In this document: positions 6,942 through 11,727 of the stretch, piece after piece
Layout of the letters: the number at the start of each line of letters is the position of its first letter
Position numbering within the stretch: the stretch's first letter is position 1
Assembly: GCA_934096605.1 (NCBI GenBank)
Contig: CAKOMI010000035.1
Location: 1-11,727 of the forward strand
Reading direction: 5' to 3'
Length of the DNA stretch: 11,727 nucleotides
From: an uncultured Bacilli bacterium
Lineage (GTDB): Bacteria; Bacillota_I; Bacilli_A; RF39; UBA660
Translations under genes and position numbers: made by a program
The notes under the pieces: generated by a model
What the model saw: the letters and a program-made list of their open reading frames with translations, nothing else
What the model was told of the DNA's origin: nothing
The model's database searches: none

Positions 6942-8573
6942 ATGGAAAACAAAAATAATTCAAATGTTAAAACTCCAACTCTGGGGGGGGGTTATTTAAA
7001 TAGTATAACCCTATCAATAATAATATTCTTATTAGTGGTAGCGTGTGCTGTAGGAGCTTCGTATGCATATTTTGCGACAGCAAATAAAACAACAGGAAAT
7101 GATAAAAACTTAAATATTGTAACTGAGGATTTAGGTAACATTAAGTGGCAAGGTACTAAGGTATTTGAAAGTTCTGGTCTACTACCAGGTGAAATGGGTA
7201 TTCAAACATTTACAATTGAAAAGAACAGTGCAACAGGAAAAGGTATTTATGAAATAGACTTAAAAGGAATCATAGATTCGGTATTTAACGATGATGTAGA
7301 AATAAGTCTTTATAAGTCAACTAATCCAATTACTGATAATGTTGCAATCACAGAGGGTAATAGTGCAACAGATGCAGGGGCTGATAATAAAGTACATTAC
7401 TACAAAGAAGATACATTAACAATAAATGGCAGCCCAAAGAAAGTCTATGGACCAAAAGCCTTAAAAAATAAAAATCCAATTATATTAGAACAAGCAGATT
7501 TTGATAATAGTACACTACAAAAGACAACATATTATTTAGTATATCATTATAAAAATGCTGACACAGCCCAAGATGCCCAACAAGGCAAAAGTTTTAGTGG
7601 AGAAATAAGTGTTAAATTAATACTTGAAAAAGGGAAAGTACCTCTAAGTGATTATGTGGCAGATACAGCAAGTGATACAGCAATAGATGAAGCAGGTAAC
7701 ACAAGGTATATAGGAGCAGATCCAAATAACTATGTGAGTATTGATGGCGATATATGGCGAATCATCGGTACAATGAAAGATGTTGATGATGGAACAGGAA
7801 ATAAAGAAGACAGAGTAAAATTAATAAGAGCTAGCTCTATAGGTAGTTACTCATGGGACACAAGTGAAAGTTCTGTAAATAATGGATATGGTGTCAATGA
7901 ATGGAGCCAAGCTGATTTAATGAAATTATTAAATCCAGGCTATGAAAGTGAGTCAGTTGGTGGATCATTATACTGGAATAACCAATCAGGAAAATGTTAT
8001 TACTCTAACAATAATGGAACAACAAGTTGTAATTTCACAAGTACAGGCATAAAAGACAAATTAAAAACTTTAATTAGTGATGTTGTGTGGAACACAGGAG
8101 CATCAACGACAAGTAGTCAAATAGCAACTAAATTTTATACAGAAGAACGAGGAACTAGAAATGGCAAAATATGTTCAAGTGGTACCTATTGTAATGATAC
8201 AGTAGAAAGAACAACAACATGGACAGGAAAAGTAGGTTTAATGTATCCAAGTGATTATGGCTATGCAACAAGTGGAGGAAGTACAACAGATCGAGCAACA
8301 TGCTTAAATACAAAATTATACAGTTGGGATTCTAGTAATGTAAGTGATTGCAAAAATAATGACTGGTTATTTAGCAATAGTTGGCAATGGACCATGTCGC
8401 CGCTTGCTACCTCTTCCCGTGCGAACGGTGCGTTCTTTGTTACCTCAGACGGCGCCGTCAACGGCTACGATGCGTACCTCACCAATGCGGTTTTGCCCGT
8501 CGTTTATCTGACATCGAATGTGGGAGTACAAAGCGGAGATGGCAGCTTAGGAAATCCCTTCATCCTTAGTTAG
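6942..8573 (+). CDS. DGR target: exported, membrane-anchored protein with C-type-lectin-like variable C-terminus
   Basis: A 543-residue protein. Residues 1-20 are polar. A hydrophobic segment at about 21-42 ending GASYAYFATANKT is a SipW-type signal peptide, as on TasA/camelysin-like surface proteins. Residues about 50-235 look like a beta-rich TasA/camelysin-like domain (GNIKWQGT, LLPGEMGIQTFTI). After a linker (VADTASDTAID) comes a C-terminal module opening with YIGADPNNYVSIDGDIWRIIG and ending SGDGSLGNPFILS, the FGE/C-type-lectin-like fold common in DGR targets. VR covers residues 485-519 and puts 15 variable residues (488, 490, 493, 495, 496, 499, 501, 505, 507-510, 513-515) on the presumed ligand face. 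Four cysteines at 350-420 and one near 455 could form disulfides. The start is taken at 6942 from promoter position and signal-peptide layout. The ligand is unknown. A G9 tract lies in codons 14-17. Confidence 0.92.
   Translation: MENKNNSNVKTPTLGGGYLNSITLSIIIFLLVVACAVGASYAYFATANKTTGNDKNLNIVTEDLGNIKWQGTKVFESSGLLPGEMGIQTFTIEKNSATGKGIYEIDLKGIIDSVFNDDVEISLYKSTNPITDNVAITEGNSATDAGADNKVHYYKEDTLTINGSPKKVYGPKALKNKNPIILEQADFDNSTLQKTTYYLVYHYKNADTAQDAQQGKSFSGEISVKLILEKGKVPLSDYVADTASDTAIDEAGNTRYIGADPNNYVSIDGDIWRIIGTMKDVDDGTGNKEDRVKLIRASSIGSYSWDTSESSVNNGYGVNEWSQADLMKLLNPGYESESVGGSLYWNNQSGKCYYSNNNGTTSCNFTSTGIKDKLKTLISDVVWNTGASTTSSQIATKFYTEERGTRNGKICSSGTYCNDTVERTTTWTGKVGLMYPSDYGYATSGGSTTDRATCLNTKLYSWDSSNVSDCKNNDWLFSNSWQWTMSPLATSSRANGAFFVTSDGAVNGYDAYLTNAVLPVVYLTSNVGVQSGDGSLGNPFILS
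6983..6991 (+). repeat. G9 homopolymer in codons 14-17 of the target gene (candidate contingency locus)
   Basis: Nine consecutive G stand in an AT-rich gene start. Losing one G gives GTT ATT TAA and gaining one gives TTA TTT AAA TAG, so either slip stops translation within about 20 codons, before the membrane segment. Poly-G tracts of this length are the classic substrate of slipped-strand phase variation. Confidence 0.75.
8394..8500 (+). repeat. DGR variable repeat (VR)
   Basis: This aligns without gaps to 8956-9062 (offset 562). Over the 104-bp core 8397-8500 there are 19 differences, each where TR has A (7 to C, 7 to G, 5 to T). The two further bases 8395-8396 are also A in TR. All 19 core changes fall in the 15 Asn codons of TR, and 12 of those 15 codons are altered. 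The last 18 bases (8483-8500) match TR exactly, where the initiation-of-mutagenic-homing function is expected. Identity ends abruptly at 8501. Confidence 0.97.
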
Positions 8574-8586
8574 GGCGTAATAAAAC

Positions 8587-8640
8587 CCTCGCTGGCGGGA
8601 GTATATCCGCCCGAGGATGTCCCTAGGCGAATGCCTAGGG
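8587..8640 (+). other. Two GC-rich hairpins downstream of the target gene
   Basis: The first hairpin has arms CCTCG+GGCGG (8587-8591, 8594-8598) pairing with CCGCC+CGAGG (8607-8616), with a 2-nt bulge and 8-nt loop. The second is a perfect 8-bp stem CCCTAGGC/GCCTAGGG (8621-8628, 8633-8640) with loop GAAT. No U run follows (AAATTTTAAAA), so a standard terminator is unlikely. In the Bordetella phage DGR an 8-bp GC-rich hairpin/cruciform with a 4-nt loop next to VR is needed for target recognition. Here the matching structure is 120 bp past VR. The rest of 8574-8675 shows nothing else. Confidence 0.7.
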
Positions 8641-8675
8641 TCGGCCAAATTTTAAAAAAAGAAAGAAAATAGATC

Positions 8676-8957
8676 ATGAGCTTAAAAAGTAGATATACTT
8701 TTATAAAGAAATACTATCCTAATCATCTTTTTGTCTTTGTAACAAATAAAGACTATAAATACTATGGGGTAGATAAAAGAATAATAGAAAATTTTTGTAA
8801 AAGTAAAAATGTCTTTAAATGGTTACAAAAGAAACAAATAAATTATTTGGTTATCGATAATACCAAAATTATTGATTCTTTTGAAAGTATTGATAGTAAG
8901 TATGAAAAATACTATTATCAAAGTATCCTTTGTGACATATTGGGTAAGTATCAGTAA
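8676..8957 (+). CDS. Small DGR-associated protein of unknown function (possible degenerate MutS-domain-I-like)
   Basis: A 93-residue, Lys/Tyr-rich protein with no signal peptide or membrane segment. I do not recognise it with certainty. Its layout YTFIKKYYPNHLF...DYKYYGVDKRI...WLQKKQINYLVID resembles the start of MutS domain I (a tyrosine, then Lys and Pro, hydrophobic strand, DFYE, DA, later a helix and strand), but the mismatch-reading Phe is replaced (KDYKYY). Only a weak purine-rich ribosome site (AAAGAAAG, about 8660-8667) precedes the ATG. The stop codon TAA (8955-8957) lands exactly on the first bases of TR. Composition and an unbroken frame favour a real gene, but it could also be leader sequence for the TR transcript. 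Confidence 0.55.
   Translation: MSLKSRYTFIKKYYPNHLFVFVTNKDYKYYGVDKRIIENFCKSKNVFKWLQKKQINYLVIDNTKIIDSFESIDSKYEKYYYQSILCDILGKYQ
8890..8918 (+). promoter_or_regulatory. Candidate promoter for the template RNA and accessory/RT operon
   Basis: TTGATA (8890-8895) and TATTAT (8913-8918) each match consensus at 5 of 6 bases with 17-bp spacing. Transcription would begin near 8925, about 30 nt before TR. Chance matches are common in such AT-rich DNA; the position is what makes this one plausible. Confidence 0.4.
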
Positions 8958-9062
8958 ATCGCCGAATGCTAACTCTTCCAATGCGAACAATGCGTTCAAT
9001 GTTAACTCAGACGGCAACGTCAACAACAACAATGCGTACAACAACAATGCGGTTTTGCCCGT
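8956..9062 (+). repeat. DGR template repeat (TR)
   Basis: Template copied into adenine-mutated cDNA. In the frame of VR it reads mostly Asn: 15 AAC/AAT codons, 30 of the 33 core adenines. The other three adenines (9009, 9011, 9038), in TCA, GAC and TAC, are unchanged in VR. Randomising both adenines of AAY can give 15 amino acids and no stop. TR is far richer in G+C than its flanks, apart from its adenines. The frame closes with TAG (9067-9069) just after the repeat, and this 'protein' is not thought to be translated. Confidence 0.96.
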
Positions 9063-9068
9063 TTGGTA

Positions 9069-9107
9069 GCCCTTTCTTCATTAGGGCATTATGGTCATGG
9101 CTATAAT
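9069..9107 (+). other. Two hairpins immediately downstream of TR
   Basis: GCCCT/AGGGC (9069-9073 with 9083-9087, 9-nt loop) is followed directly by ATTATGG/CTATAAT (9088-9094 with 9101-9107, 6-nt loop, one G-U). In studied DGRs the RNA 3' of TR is structured, binds RT-Avd and supplies the cDNA priming region. These hairpins sit in that position. Confidence 0.5.
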
Positions 9108-9159
9108 GTGAAAATATTAAAGGACATTACTTATCCAGAGATTTTATTCTCGAATGATG

Positions 9160-9200
9160 ATGTAGATGGAAAGATATACGTATCTTTCCTAGCACTACAT
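9160..9200 (+). other. Long hairpin in the TR-to-accessory-gene spacer
   Basis: A perfect 9-bp stem GGAAAGATA/TATCTTTCC (9168-9176, 9181-9189) with TACG loop is extended by ATGTAG/CTACAT (9160-9165, 9195-9200) across a small asymmetric internal loop. It is the strongest fold in the 217-bp spacer 9063-9279, which has no convincing gene. It probably belongs to the functional TR RNA or guards the downstream operon. Confidence 0.6.
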
Positions 9201-9279
9201 ATATAAATAATATCATTAAGCTAAATAATAAGCAGTATCAGTTATTTGGTTTAAAAGTATTATTTATTATGGAGGTTAT

Positions 9280-9645
9280 ATGAATTTTTTAAAGATTCGT
9301 AAAAGTGGACTCTTTTACGAAACATTTGATGATGATGCTAAGATACTGCATTATTTATTTGGTTACAAAATTATAAGCGGAAGGTGCGCTTTTCCGACTA
9401 ATGCTGTTACAAAAGTAGTAAACACATTAGAAGATAAAAAAATTAGTTATGAAATATGTGGAGATATAAGTGAAAAACGAGATTTTAAAAAGAAAAATAC
9501 TTATGGCAAAATTTTAGCCGCGGCTGAAAATAAATTGGAAATAGCTACGTTAGCTAATAAATTAACTTTAAAACTAGAATCTTTAAGTGACGAAAAACTT
9601 TACAATACTCTAAAAAAACTAAGTGAGTTTATCGATGCAGAGTGA
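9280..9645 (+). CDS. DGR accessory protein, MutS domain I-like (MSL type)
   Basis: A 121-residue protein matching the mismatch-recognition domain I of MutS without the rest of MutS. KIRKSGLFYETFDDDAKIL (residues 5-23) corresponds to the MutS block around GDFYELFxxDA, including the Phe-x-Glu motif (Phe12, Glu14), whose Phe stacks on the mismatched base in MutS. FPTNAV (39-44) and ISYEICGDI (55-63) match the later GVPYHAV and VAICEQIGD positions. There is no ATPase, clamp or connector domain. The C-terminal 50 residues are helical and not recognised. MutS-like small ORFs are known companions of some DGRs, with unknown function. GGAGG (9271-9275) precedes the ATG. The gene overlaps avd by 11 bp, forming an MSL-avd-RT operon. 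Confidence 0.8.
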   Translation: MNFLKIRKSGLFYETFDDDAKILHYLFGYKIISGRCAFPTNAVTKVVNTLEDKKISYEICGDISEKRDFKKKNTYGKILAAAENKLEIATLANKLTLKLESLSDEKLYNTLKKLSEFIDAE

Positions 9646-9967
9646 AGATTTTAGACTTATTAAAAATATGAAAAATTTTATTATATCTTTAGATGAATGT
9701 ATTATTAATTTCCCTAAAAGTGAAAAAGTATTAAAAGATAGTATTTCTAAAACAAGTTATGAAATACTAGAAAATATTTATTATGCCAATTTAATTAATG
9801 ATAAAGAGTTAGTTCAAAAACAAATAGTTTCAAAACTAAGTATGTTAGATTTCTATTTTGAGGTAGCATTAAAGAAAAAATATATATCTGAGAAGAAATG
9901 CAATCACTATTGTAGTGCAATACTTATGCTTAGTAAAATGACTTATGGTTGGATAAAAAATGGATGA
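9635..9967 (+). CDS. avd: Avd, DGR accessory variability determinant
   Basis: A 110-residue, basic, all-helical protein. In Bordetella phage, Avd forms a pentameric four-helix-bundle barrel that binds the reverse transcriptase and TR RNA and is essential for mutagenic cDNA synthesis. Family features here are the short INFPKSEK turn after helix 1, an ILENIYYANLINDK helix, an alternating SKLSMLDFYFEVALKKKYIS helix, and the closing SKMTYGWIKNG that corresponds to the family's conserved Gly-Trp end. The ATG at 9635 overlaps the MSL gene and is preferred; an upstream GTG at 9623 in the same frame is possible. The gene overlaps the RT gene by 8 bp, so the two are translationally coupled, as fits a stoichiometric complex. 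Confidence 0.88.
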   Translation: MQSEDFRLIKNMKNFIISLDECIINFPKSEKVLKDSISKTSYEILENIYYANLINDKELVQKQIVSKLSMLDFYFEVALKKKYISEKKCNHYCSAILMLSKMTYGWIKNG

Positions 9968-11009
9968 TTTAAGTATTTACGATATACTTTATGTTTATGA
10001 GAGTGAAATTAGTAAGGGTGTTAAACATAAAAAGAAGCTAGTTAACTTTGAACGCCATAAAATGGAACATATTATAAGTATTTACAATCGCTTAAAAAAT
10101 CGTGATTATAAAATAAGGAAATACCATATATTTTTAATATATGAACCAAAATGTCGTATTATTATGTCTCTTGATTTAGAAGATAAGATTATTAATCACT
10201 ATTTTACAAGATATCATTTAATACCTAAACTAAGTAAGTACTTAGATATTCGTAATGTTGCTACAAGAAGTGGTATGGGAACTGATTATGGTATTAGACT
10301 TACCAAAAAATATATAGAACAAATGAAGAAATATGATAATTTTTATGTTTTAAAATTAGATATTTCTAAGTATTTTTATAGTATAAGTCATGAGGTTTTA
10401 AAAAGTATGCTAAAAAAAGATTTAAATGAATGGGAATATGATTATATTAGTAAAGTTATTGATAGTACTGATGAAGATTATATAAAAAGTTGCATTGATG
10501 ACTTAGGTATGGCAGATTTACCAACGTATAAAAAAGGCTATGGTTTAGGCATTGGAAATATGACTAGTCAATTTCTAAGTATTTATTATTTAAGTTCGCT
10601 AGACCACTATATAATACATGACTTACATTTATCTAAGATGATTCGTTATATGGACGATTACGTTATACTTCATGAAAATAAAGAGTATTTAAAGGAATGT
10701 TTAGTTAAAATAAAAGATAAGTTAACTAACACATATAAACTAAATTGTAATATAAAGAAAACTAATATTACTAGTATTAAAGAAGGTTTTACCTTCCTAG
10801 GTTATTTTTATAAAGTGGAAAATAAGAAAACAATTATTCATTTGCGTGGTGAGTCAAAACGAAAAGTTTATAAAACACTTAATCATTGGCAGAAAATAAA
10901 AAATAAAACTAATTTTCCTAAGTTTTATAGTGTTATAAATAATTATAACTATACTTTTAAATATACTAAGGAAAGTTGCATTAAAGATAAAATTAAAAGT
11001 ATAGTTTAA
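9960..11009 (+). CDS. DGR-type reverse transcriptase
   Basis: A 349-residue RT of normal DGR length. It copies TR RNA with errors at adenines. Motifs in order are FLIYEPKCRIIMSLDLEDKIINH (residues 58-80, RT1-2 region), the catalytic motif A LKLDISKYFYSI (Asp134), the DGR hallmark LGIGNMTSQFLS (196-207, in the place where most RTs have QG), the catalytic RYMDDYVIL (229-237; Asp232, Asp233), and motif D/E GFTFLGYFYK (about 276-285). There is no maturase, endonuclease or protease domain, and IGNxTSQ separates it from group II intron and retron RTs. All catalytic aspartates are kept, so it should be active. It lies directly behind avd. No clear terminator follows. Confidence 0.96.
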   Translation: MDDLSIYDILYVYESEISKGVKHKKKLVNFERHKMEHIISIYNRLKNRDYKIRKYHIFLIYEPKCRIIMSLDLEDKIINHYFTRYHLIPKLSKYLDIRNVATRSGMGTDYGIRLTKKYIEQMKKYDNFYVLKLDISKYFYSISHEVLKSMLKKDLNEWEYDYISKVIDSTDEDYIKSCIDDLGMADLPTYKKGYGLGIGNMTSQFLSIYYLSSLDHYIIHDLHLSKMIRYMDDYVILHENKEYLKECLVKIKDKLTNTYKLNCNIKKTNITSIKEGFTFLGYFYKVENKKTIIHLRGESKRKVYKTLNHWQKIKNKTNFPKFYSVINNYNYTFKYTKESCIKDKIKSIV

Positions 11010-11015
11010 TAATTT

Positions 11016-11055
11016 CGACAAAACTCTACAACATGCGTTTTTATACGACAAAACT
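11016..11055 (+). repeat. Short direct repeat CGACAAAACT (two copies)
   Basis: Identical 10-mers at 11016-11025 and 11046-11055 lie in the gap between the RT gene and the next gene. They could be a regulator site or a trace of an element boundary; no function can be assigned. Confidence 0.4.
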
Positions 11056-11066
11056 TCCTAAATTAT

Positions 11067-11115
11067 CCCCCTTGTCTAAACTACAAACATGGTTTAGGAT
11101 AACTTATCAAGGAGG
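11067..11115 (+). promoter_or_regulatory. Leader hairpin able to hide the transposase-type gene's ribosome site
   Basis: CTAAAC (11076-11081) pairs with GTTTAG (11092-11097). Further out, CCTTG (11070-11074) can pair with CAAGG (11108-11112), covering the AAGGAGG Shine-Dalgarno (11109-11115); the two C at 11067-11068 can also reach its last GG across one mismatch. Such structures are used by insertion sequences to prevent transposase translation from read-through transcripts. Confidence 0.45.
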
Positions 11116-11121
11116 ACAACT

Positions 11122-11727
11122 ATGAATAAAACAATCACGAAACCTAAAAAATTTTATACTTGTAAAAATGATTCAGCCTTTAAAGAAATATTTGGTAATA
11201 TTAAAAATAAAAAGTTATTAATATGGCTATTAGAAAGAATATTACAAGTTAGTATTAATAAGTTAACATATTTAAATGTCGAAAGAAATAATAATGATTT
11301 AGTAACGAAAAGAAAGAGACTCGATATATTAGTGGAAACAAATGTAGGTAGAATCAACATTGAAATGAACGCGACAAACAAAGATTACTTACACCCAAGA
11401 AACTTTTGTTACTTAAGTAATATTTATAACAAGAATACTAGTATATCTGAAGATTATAATGAAGACACGCTTACCATTCAAATTAATTTTACATATGGTA
11501 TAAAAGATGATAACAAGATTTTAAGAATATATAAGGTCCAAGATGATGAGCAAAAATGTTATATAAAAAACTTTGAAATATACGAATACAATATGGACAT
11601 AATAATGAATTTTTGGTATTCTTTAGATATAGAAAAAGTTACTGAATATTCACATTTAATAATGTTAGACTTAGAAAAGAATAGTTTAAAAGAACTAGTT
11701 AAATATGATGGGAAGGTTGATGAATAT
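11122..11727 (+). CDS. PD-(D/E)XK nuclease-family transposase-type protein (3' end outside window)
   Basis: The first 202 residues are open to the right edge. The start FYTCKNDSAFKEIFG, then KKLLIWLLERIL, and the core RLDILVETNVGRINIEMN (residues 66-83: Asp68, Glu81, Asn83) match the PD-(D/E)XK family often annotated as transposases (Rpn/PDDEXK type). RNFCYLSNIY (93-102) is the family's next helix. The usual ExQ/ExK pair reads E-M-N here, so catalytic competence is uncertain. AAGGAGG (11109-11115) is 6 nt before the ATG. Relatives are frequent in gut Bacillota genomes, often in many copies. In Rpn proteins the role is recombination-promoting DNA cleavage or phage defence. It is the only gene in the window that suggests mobility near the DGR. 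Confidence 0.8.
   Translation, partial: MNKTITKPKKFYTCKNDSAFKEIFGNIKNKKLLIWLLERILQVSINKLTYLNVERNNNDLVTKRKRLDILVETNVGRINIEMNATNKDYLHPRNFCYLSNIYNKNTSISEDYNEDTLTIQINFTYGIKDDNKILRIYKVQDDEQKCYIKNFEIYEYNMDIIMNFWYSLDIEKVTEYSHLIMLDLEKNSLKELVKYDGKVDEY

Larger units (their letters stand above)
6942..11009 (+). mobile_element. Diversity-generating retroelement (complete locus)
   Basis: All parts of a DGR are present on one strand: a target gene with a 3'-terminal variable repeat, an adenine-rich template repeat, an Avd protein, a small MutS-like accessory protein, and a DGR-type reverse transcriptase. Diagnostic evidence is the adenine-only difference between VR and TR together with the RT motif IGNMTSQ. 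There are no integrase, phage structural or IS genes inside, and the locus follows the housekeeping gene pcrA, so it looks like a cellular DGR and not one on a phage. DGRs diversify a protein in place and do not transpose; 'mobile element' is used only as the nearest class. Confidence 0.97.

Noticed and set aside
8381..8569. 62-residue forward ORF over VR
   Set aside because: It is in a different frame of the target gene's 3' end; its Cys/Arg-rich translation is a by-product of the GC-rich VR.
8621..8660. Rho-independent terminator after the target gene
   Set aside because: The stem is good, but the following bases are AAATTTTAAAA and not a U run. It is kept as a hairpin of unknown role.
8872..9069. 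65-residue forward ORF containing the Asn-rich TR translation
   Set aside because: It exists because TR shares the reading frame design of VR. It overlaps the end of the 93-residue ORF, lacks a ribosome site, and in DGRs the template is an RNA, not a protein gene.
9006..9203. Open frame running out of TR through the spacer (32 codons from GTG 9108)
   Set aside because: There is no ribosome site or recognisable protein, and the frame coincides with the RNA hairpins. It is more likely chance openness in a structured RNA region.
9960..11009. Reverse transcriptase as a retron or group II intron RT
   Set aside because: It has IGNMTSQ in motif 4, no maturase domain, no intron domain V/VI or msr/msd-like structure nearby, and a clear TR/VR pair.
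11154..11381. 75-residue reverse-strand ORF at the right end
   Set aside because: It is antisense to the PD-(D/E)XK gene, which has a strong ribosome site and recognisable motifs on the forward strand.
1..11727. CRISPR arrays, tRNA or rRNA genes
   Set aside because: No regularly spaced repeats and no cloverleaf or rRNA-like segments were seen on either strand.

Overview
The window is an AT-rich stretch of a low-GC Gram-positive (Bacillota) chromosome, most likely an uncultured gut Bacilli/Mollicutes-related lineage. The evidence is the very high A+T, AGGAGG-type ribosome sites, extended -10 promoters, U-tailed terminators, a SipW-type signal peptide on a surface protein, and PcrA and GpmI of Firmicutes type. 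TGG is the Trp codon and TGA acts as a stop, so the standard bacterial code is used rather than the Mycoplasma code.

Left part (1-6807): the remnant of an EcoRI-type adenine methyltransferase, a HipA-like kinase without a visible partner, the glycolytic enzyme GpmI, an AbiEi/AbiEii type IV toxin-antitoxin pair behind a promoter embedded in palindromes, and the repair helicase PcrA. Two core genes are therefore interleaved with defence or toxin-antitoxin genes. Three clear rho-independent terminators separate the transcription units.

Right part (6885-11009): a complete, chromosomally embedded diversity-generating retroelement (DGR). The order is: target gene for an exported, membrane-anchored protein with a C-type-lectin-like C-terminus; variable repeat (VR, 8394-8500) inside its last 60 codons; GC-rich hairpins; a 93-residue ORF; template repeat (TR, 8956-9062); a structured spacer; a MutS-domain-I-like protein (MSL type); the accessory protein Avd; and the DGR reverse transcriptase. 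VR and TR align without gaps. Over the 104-bp core, 19 positions differ and all 19 are adenines in TR. No non-adenine position differs. TR is built almost entirely from AAC/AAT codons, so adenine randomisation changes 15 residues and cannot create stops at those codons.

How the parts would work together (family knowledge plus inference): TR RNA is copied by the RT-Avd complex with errors at adenines, and the cDNA replaces VR, remodelling the exposed ligand-binding face of the surface protein. A second variation mechanism may sit on top. The target gene carries a G9 tract at codons 14-17, and gain or loss of one G would bring an immediate stop, so expression could be phase-variable while the binding face is DGR-variable. 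The small MutS-like proteins near TR, one keeping the Phe-x-Glu mismatch-reading motif, are the least understood part.

The window ends in a 3'-truncated PD-(D/E)XK-family transposase-type gene whose ribosome site can be hidden in a hairpin.
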